From positions 138,464 to 181,166 of the forward strand of contig JAPWKH010000034.1 in the NCBI GenBank assembly GCA_028283605.1: a DNA stretch of 42,703 bases. The letters are read 5' to 3'. The position numbers and the translations under genes were made by a program. This DNA comes from Arachidicoccus sp. (GTDB taxonomy: Bacteria; Bacteroidota; Bacteroidia; Chitinophagales; Chitinophagaceae). Positions within the stretch are counted from its first letter, which is position 1; each line of letters begins with the position of its first letter. The notes beneath the pieces are model-generated. The model did not search any database and was not told the origin of the DNA. It worked only from the letters and a program-made list of their open reading frames with translations. Positions 41,299-42,703 of this stretch are shown piece by piece.

Positions 41299-42703
41299 TT
41301 GCATTTTAAATATTCTTTTTTAGCCAAAGGTTTGTTCTTTATAATGTCTATATTGGCTTTACATGTATCTGCGCAGGATACAGCTAAGCAAAATTTTATC
41401 CGCAGGATAAATGGAATAATATTAGACACGATAAACGAAACGCCGCTTGGCGGAGCAAGCATAAAACTATTTCCCGGTAACAAAGGTTTTCTCAGTAAAA
41501 GTGATGGTCGGTTTGGTATTGAATTACCAAACGGAACTACGAAATTAATCATAAGTTTTGTCGGATATATAACTGATACAATTTCTGTTCCTGCCGATTC
41601 TTCAGCATTGGTTATTCATTTAAAATTATCGTCACAGTTGAAAGATGTGCGTGTAAAATCTTCGCGTAATAGTTTAGACATAAGCTTGGCGGACTTGCAG
41701 AATACACAAAATATCGGTGTGAAAGAATTGCTGCATGCAGCTTGTTGCAACTTAAGTGAAAGCTTTGAAACAATACCCTCTGTTGATGTGAATTATACGG
41801 ATGCGATAAGTGGTTACAAGCAAATAGAAATGCTTGGTTTGGCAGGAACCAATACTTCTTTTACCCGAGAAAATATTTCCGATACAAGAGGTTTGGCGTC
41901 CGTTACAGGTTTAACTTTCACGCCGGGAACCTGGCTCGAAGGCGTGCAATTAAGCAAAGGTACAGGCAGCGTTGTGAATGGTTTTGAAGGTGCTGCCGGG
42001 CAAATTAATACAGAATGGCTGAAGCCTTTTGAATCAAATACGCCTAAACTGATTTTAAACGGTTATCAAAGCATTCAGGGACGCTCGGAAGGAAATCTTG
42101 TTTTAAGCCATACATTCAAAGACAGCGTAAGTTCCAATTTATTTTTATACGCGCGATCTGATTGGCGAAAAAATGATATGAATAATGACGGCTTTATGGA
42201 TAACCCTATCGGTAAATTATTTGTTGGCGGAAACCGATGGTTCTATTTCAATCCGAAAGGCTGGGAATTCCAGGCGGGAATAAAAGGCGTTTATCTCGAT
42301 AATACAGGAGGTCAGCTAAATTACCACCGAAATTCAAATGATGATTTATGGGGTTATCAGAACGATATAAAGCGCGCCGAAGGATGGGCAAAAATCGGTA
42401 AGGTATATTCAGATAAGCCTTACGAAAGTATGGGGCTTCAGCTATCGGGCGTTTATCATCAGCAAAAGAGTTTATACGGCTTGCGCAATTACGATGCAGT
42501 GCAGCATAGCTTTTATGCCAATTATATTTTTCAGACAAGGCTTTTTAATGATAGCAATGTGATTAAAACCGGAGCAAGTTTTCAGTTAGACAACTATGAA
42601 GAGCAATTTGTAAGTACTGCATTTAACAGGCGCGAAATTGTACCCGGAATTTTTATGGAATACAGTTACAATTCCGGAACAAAGTTTAATCTTACTGCCG
42701 GCT
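41299..42703 (+). CDS. TonB-dependent receptor with Cys-Cys plug (partial)
   Basis: The frame is open to the window end (468 codons seen). TTG 41299 is the probable start: it gives a signal peptide MHFKYSFLAKGLFFIMSILA ending VSAQ, and lies one base after the HMA stop. ATG 41344 is possible but would leave an eleven-residue signal. A carboxypeptidase-regulatory-like domain spans about 36-112, then the plug from about 140. There LLHAACCNLSESFE carries Cys149-Cys150, followed by DVNYTDAISG and IEMLGLAGTN. The barrel begins near 255. I recall this AACCNLSESFE plug from Bacteroidota receptors next to HMA proteins. The likely substrate is a copper complex; this is inference. Confidence 0.8.
   Translation, partial: MHFKYSFLAKGLFFIMSILALHVSAQDTAKQNFIRRINGIILDTINETPLGGASIKLFPGNKGFLSKSDGRFGIELPNGTTKLIISFVGYITDTISVPADSSALVIHLKLSSQLKDVRVKSSRNSLDISLADLQNTQNIGVKELLHAACCNLSESFETIPSVDVNYTDAISGYKQIEMLGLAGTNTSFTRENISDTRGLASVTGLTFTPGTWLEGVQLSKGTGSVVNGFEGAAGQINTEWLKPFESNTPKLILNGYQSIQGRSEGNLVLSHTFKDSVSSNLFLYARSDWRKNDMNNDGFMDNPIGKLFVGGNRWFYFNPKGWEFQAGIKGVYLDNTGGQLNYHRNSNDDLWGYQNDIKRAEGWAKIGKVYSDKPYESMGLQLSGVYHQQKSLYGLRNYDAVQHSFYANYIFQTRLFNDSNVIKTGASFQLDNYEEQFVSTAFNRREIVPGIFMEYSYNSGTKFNLTAG

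Noticed and set aside
1-42703. CRISPR arrays, tRNA genes, IS elements or prophage
   Set aside because: No regular spaced repeats, no T-loop/anticodon arrangement apart from tmRNA, and no transposase or phage proteins were found.

Overview
The window looks like a chromosomal segment of an AT-rich member of the Bacteroidota, probably Chitinophagaceae-like. The evidence is a secreted protein with a type IX secretion C-terminal domain, SusC-style carboxypeptidase-regulatory/TonB receptors, -7 promoter boxes of the Bacteroidota form TAnnTTTG, scarcity of Shine-Dalgarno sequences, futalosine-pathway menaquinone genes and a tmRNA tag starting with Gly and ending AMAA. No phage, IS element, CRISPR array or tRNA gene was found.

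Layout. 1-99 is the tail of folP. 475-5131 (+) holds a T9SS-exported Ig-like protein, a KdsD-type sugar-phosphate isomerase and an FHS-type sugar transporter. 5246-7651 (-) is an outer-membrane receptor. 7982-12844 (+) carries dnaE and mqnC, followed by an AT-rich inverted-repeat cluster and the tmRNA gene (12944-13318). From 27867 down to 13325, thirteen consecutive minus-strand genes form a lipid-utilisation block: fadN-like, fadA-like, acyl-CoA dehydrogenase, etfB, etfA, fadD-like ligase, two hotdog-fold proteins, FadL/OmpP1 porin, SGNH/GDSL lipoprotein, DUF2147 protein, acyl-CoA-binding protein and an HSDL2-like dehydrogenase. A Crp/Fnr regulator is divergent from this block at 28161.

28986-38069 is mostly housekeeping: a DUF2383 protein, thyA-folA, a small membrane protein, mutL, a UbiD-family decarboxylase, LOG protein, a DciA-like DUF721 protein, ribE and pth. 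A candidate small structured RNA with its own promoter and terminator lies between ribE and pth. 38100-42703 holds an FUSC-family membrane protein and then a three-gene metal module: an HYC_CC_PP small protein, a secreted HMA-domain protein and a TonB receptor with a Cys-Cys pair in its plug, cut by the window end.

How it fits together. The lipid block covers the route from outer-membrane entry (FadL) and ester hydrolysis (SGNH) through activation (FadD), intracellular carriage (ACBP), beta-oxidation (dehydrogenase, FadN, FadA) and electron export (EtfAB). Electrons would reach menaquinone, for which mqnC and the UbiD-like decarboxylase are biosynthetic genes. The terminal trio looks like a copper (or related soft-metal) acquisition or handling system. 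The least explained items are the ribE-pth RNA candidate, the repeated TGAAYGARAC sites in the fad/crp intergenic region and the HYC_CC_PP-HMA-receptor module.
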